A stretch of 64,000 bases of DNA from Calliopsis andreniformis (lineage: Eukaryota; Arthropoda; Insecta; Hymenoptera; Andrenidae), in the NCBI RefSeq assembly GCF_051401765.1, contig NW_027480596.1:744001-808000 (forward strand), given 5' to 3'. The notes beneath the pieces were generated by a model. The model ran no database searches. It worked only from the letters and a program-made list of their open reading frames with translations, and was not told the origin of the DNA. Below, one piece after another: positions 62,901 to 64,000 of the stretch. The position numbers and the translations under genes are program-made. Within the stretch, counting starts at the first letter, position 1; each line of letters starts with the position of its first letter.

Positions 62901-64000
62901 CAATCCTCAATCCTCAATTCTCAATCCTCAATCCTCAGTCCTCATACCTCAATCATATATATTCAACCCTCAGACCTCGTCCTCAATCCACAACCCTCAA
63001 GCTTCAGCCCTCAGTCCTCAACAATCAGTTGTCTATCCTCAATCCTCAATAGAATATCACCAATTTACAGTTTTCAATACTCAATACTCAATCTGCAATC
63101 TTCAAATCTCTATCCACAAACATCAATTCTCATCATTCAACCCTCAAGACTCAGTCCCCAATCCTCAATATTCAATCCTCAATCCTCAATCCTCAATCCA
63201 CAATCCTCAACATTCAATCCTCAATACTCAATCTTCAATCCTCAATCCTCAATACTCAATCCTCAATGCTCAATCCTCGATCGTCAATCTTCAATCCCCA
63301 ATACTCAATCTTCAATCCTCAATCCTCAATCCCCAATCCTCAATCCTCAGTACTCAAACTTCAATCCTCAATCCTCAATCGTCAATCCTCAATCCTCAAT
63401 CTTCAATCCTCAATAGTCGATCTTCAATCCTCAATACTCAATATTCAATCCTCAATCCTCAATCCTCAATCCTCAATCATCATTCTTCAATCCTCAATAC
63501 CCTATCCTCAATCTTCAATCCTCAATCCTCAATCCTCAATACCCAATTCTCAATCTTCAATCATCAATCCTCAATCCTCAATTCTCAATCCTCAATCCTC
63601 AATCCTCAGACCTCAATCATAAATATTCAACCCTCAGTCCTCGTCCTCAATCCACAACCCTCAATCCTCAATCCTCGATACTCAATCCCCAATCCTCATT
63701 CTTCAATCCTCATTCTTCAATCCTCAATACCCAATCCTCAATCTTCAATCCTCAATCCTCAATCCTCAATGCTCAATCTTCAATCCTCAATACTCAACCT
63801 TCAGTCCTCAATCCTCAGTCATCAAACCTCAATCCTGAATCCTCAATCCTGAATCCTCAACCTTCAGCCCTCAGTACTCAACAGTCAGTGGTCTATCCTC
63901 AATCCTCAATAGAATATCATGATTTCACAGTTTTCAATACTCAATAGTCAATCTGCAATCTTCAGATCTCTATCCACAAAGACCAATTCTCATCACTCAA
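47913..64000. repeat. 26.2-kb direct tandem duplication, second unit (truncated by the window end)
   Basis: Near-identical to 21,713-37,598. Differences I can see are sparse single bases: CACTCAGT at 49,004 against CACACAGT, TACTCAAT near 49,668 against TACTGAAT, GGTCCGTCC near 54,020 against GGTCCATCC. There is also a 21-bp loss near 54,765. In addition about 223 bp at 63,570-63,792 is absent from the first unit at 37,390. Even rare variants are shared, such as ACAAAGACC at about 63,979 and 37,577. If complete, the unit would run about 10 kb past the window end. Confidence 0.92.

Larger units (their letters stand above)
1..64000. repeat. Heptanucleotide satellite array (CAATCCT)n with higher-order structure
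   Basis: The whole window reads as a tandem 7-bp monomer, CAATCCT on the + strand and AGGATTG on the - strand, with many one- or two-base variants. The + strand is almost devoid of G: many 60-base rows contain none, because the consensus has no G. Both ends are inside the array. Perfect runs are short; the longest I noticed are about eight or nine units (for example near 18,423-18,483 and 25,975-26,030). Variant monomers recur in fixed orders, so the array grew by duplicating longer blocks rather than by simple slippage. I found no unique sequence, transposon ends, tRNA or rRNA. The unit does not match the telomere repeats I know (TTTAGGG, TTAGGG, TTAGG, TTAGGC). A eukaryotic satellite is an inference from length, lack of genes and hierarchical organisation. 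Confidence 0.97.
18050..64000. repeat. Array domain 2 (TAGTCGATC / AAATATTCAACCC variants)
   Basis: From about 18,050 the domain 1 markers stop and others begin. TAGTCGATC appears near 18264, 19987, 23653, 24534, 26724, 28070, 30627, 33026 and many later places. The M2 form with AAATATTCAACCC appears from about 20,190 on. A lead-in to M1 containing AAGCTT appears near 22654, 23380, 24908, 28884, 30872, 31592, 32610, 36819, 42853, 43868, 44535 and again in the second 26.2-kb unit. M1 cores in 18,050-47,912 number about 36, and the duplicate from 47,913 adds 22. No gene is present. The domain consists of nested direct duplications of the same modules. Confidence 0.8.

Noticed and set aside
1..64000. 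CRISPR array
   Set aside because: There are no unique spacers between constant repeats. Repeat and spacer are both the same heptamer, and unit lengths do not fit.
1..64000. Telomere tract
   Set aside because: The monomer does not match telomere motifs I know. The array has ordered variant blocks and multi-kilobase duplications, and both ends of the window are internal.
1..64000. Inverted repeats or a palindromic arrangement
   Set aside because: Every M1 and M2 copy and every duplication I found is in the same orientation. The G-poor strand is the + strand throughout.
1..64000. CENP-B box or another named centromere motif
   Set aside because: I saw no stretch like the TTCG...CGGGA pattern, and the + strand has too little G. 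A centromeric role cannot be judged from sequence alone.

Overview
This window is one continuous satellite-type repeat array. I see no conventional gene, RNA gene, insertion sequence, CRISPR array or unique sequence in it. The unit is a 7-bp monomer, CAATCCT on the + strand (AGGATTG on the - strand), with recurrent one- or two-base variants such as CAATACT, CAATCTT, CAATTCT, CAGTCCT, CAACCCT, CATTCTT and GAATCCT. Both window edges lie inside the array, so it is longer than 64 kb. More than 64 kb with no gene and hierarchical tandem structure points to a eukaryotic heterochromatic block (pericentromeric, subtelomeric or sex-chromosome type). I cannot name the organism from the sequence.

Long open stretches occur only on the + strand. 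They are a by-product of the repeat. Seven is not divisible by three, so all three + frames of CAATCCT repeats spell the same stop-free heptapeptide cycle N-P-Q-S-S-I-L. All three - frames meet TGA every 21 bp. I therefore annotate no CDS.

Four levels of structure are visible. (1) The heptamer. (2) Modules made of diverged heptamers still in 7-bp register: M1 (about 140 bp, core GAATAT, at least 84 copies) and M2 (about 62 bp, which carries a characteristic 6-bp monomer), in a loose order M2 - M1 lead-in - M1 - spacer - M2. (3) Local tandem duplications of 28 bp to about 7 kb. (4) Large direct duplications.

Layout: domain 1 (1 to about 18,050) has M1 pairs and triplets with a CATGGTTC variant and a CCGCAATACCC marker. 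It contains a roughly 3.4-kb segment present twice, 14.65 kb apart (1-3,396 and 14,647-18,049). Domain 2 (about 18,050 to the end) lacks those markers and has TAGTCGATC and AAATATTCAACCC variants instead. Its main feature is a 26.2-kb direct tandem duplication: 21,713-47,912 is the first unit, and 47,913-64,000 is a second, nearly identical unit cut off by the window end. Nested inside the first unit are head-to-tail duplications of about 3.9 kb, 4.2 kb and 7.05 kb, plus smaller ones.

The most notable signal is arithmetic. The heptamer register is kept through almost everything, and the spacing of each smaller duplication I checked equals a multiple of 7 minus the number of 6-bp monomers between the copies. 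All coordinates come from reading and matching by eye. Breakpoints inside near-identical heptamers are uncertain by tens of bases.
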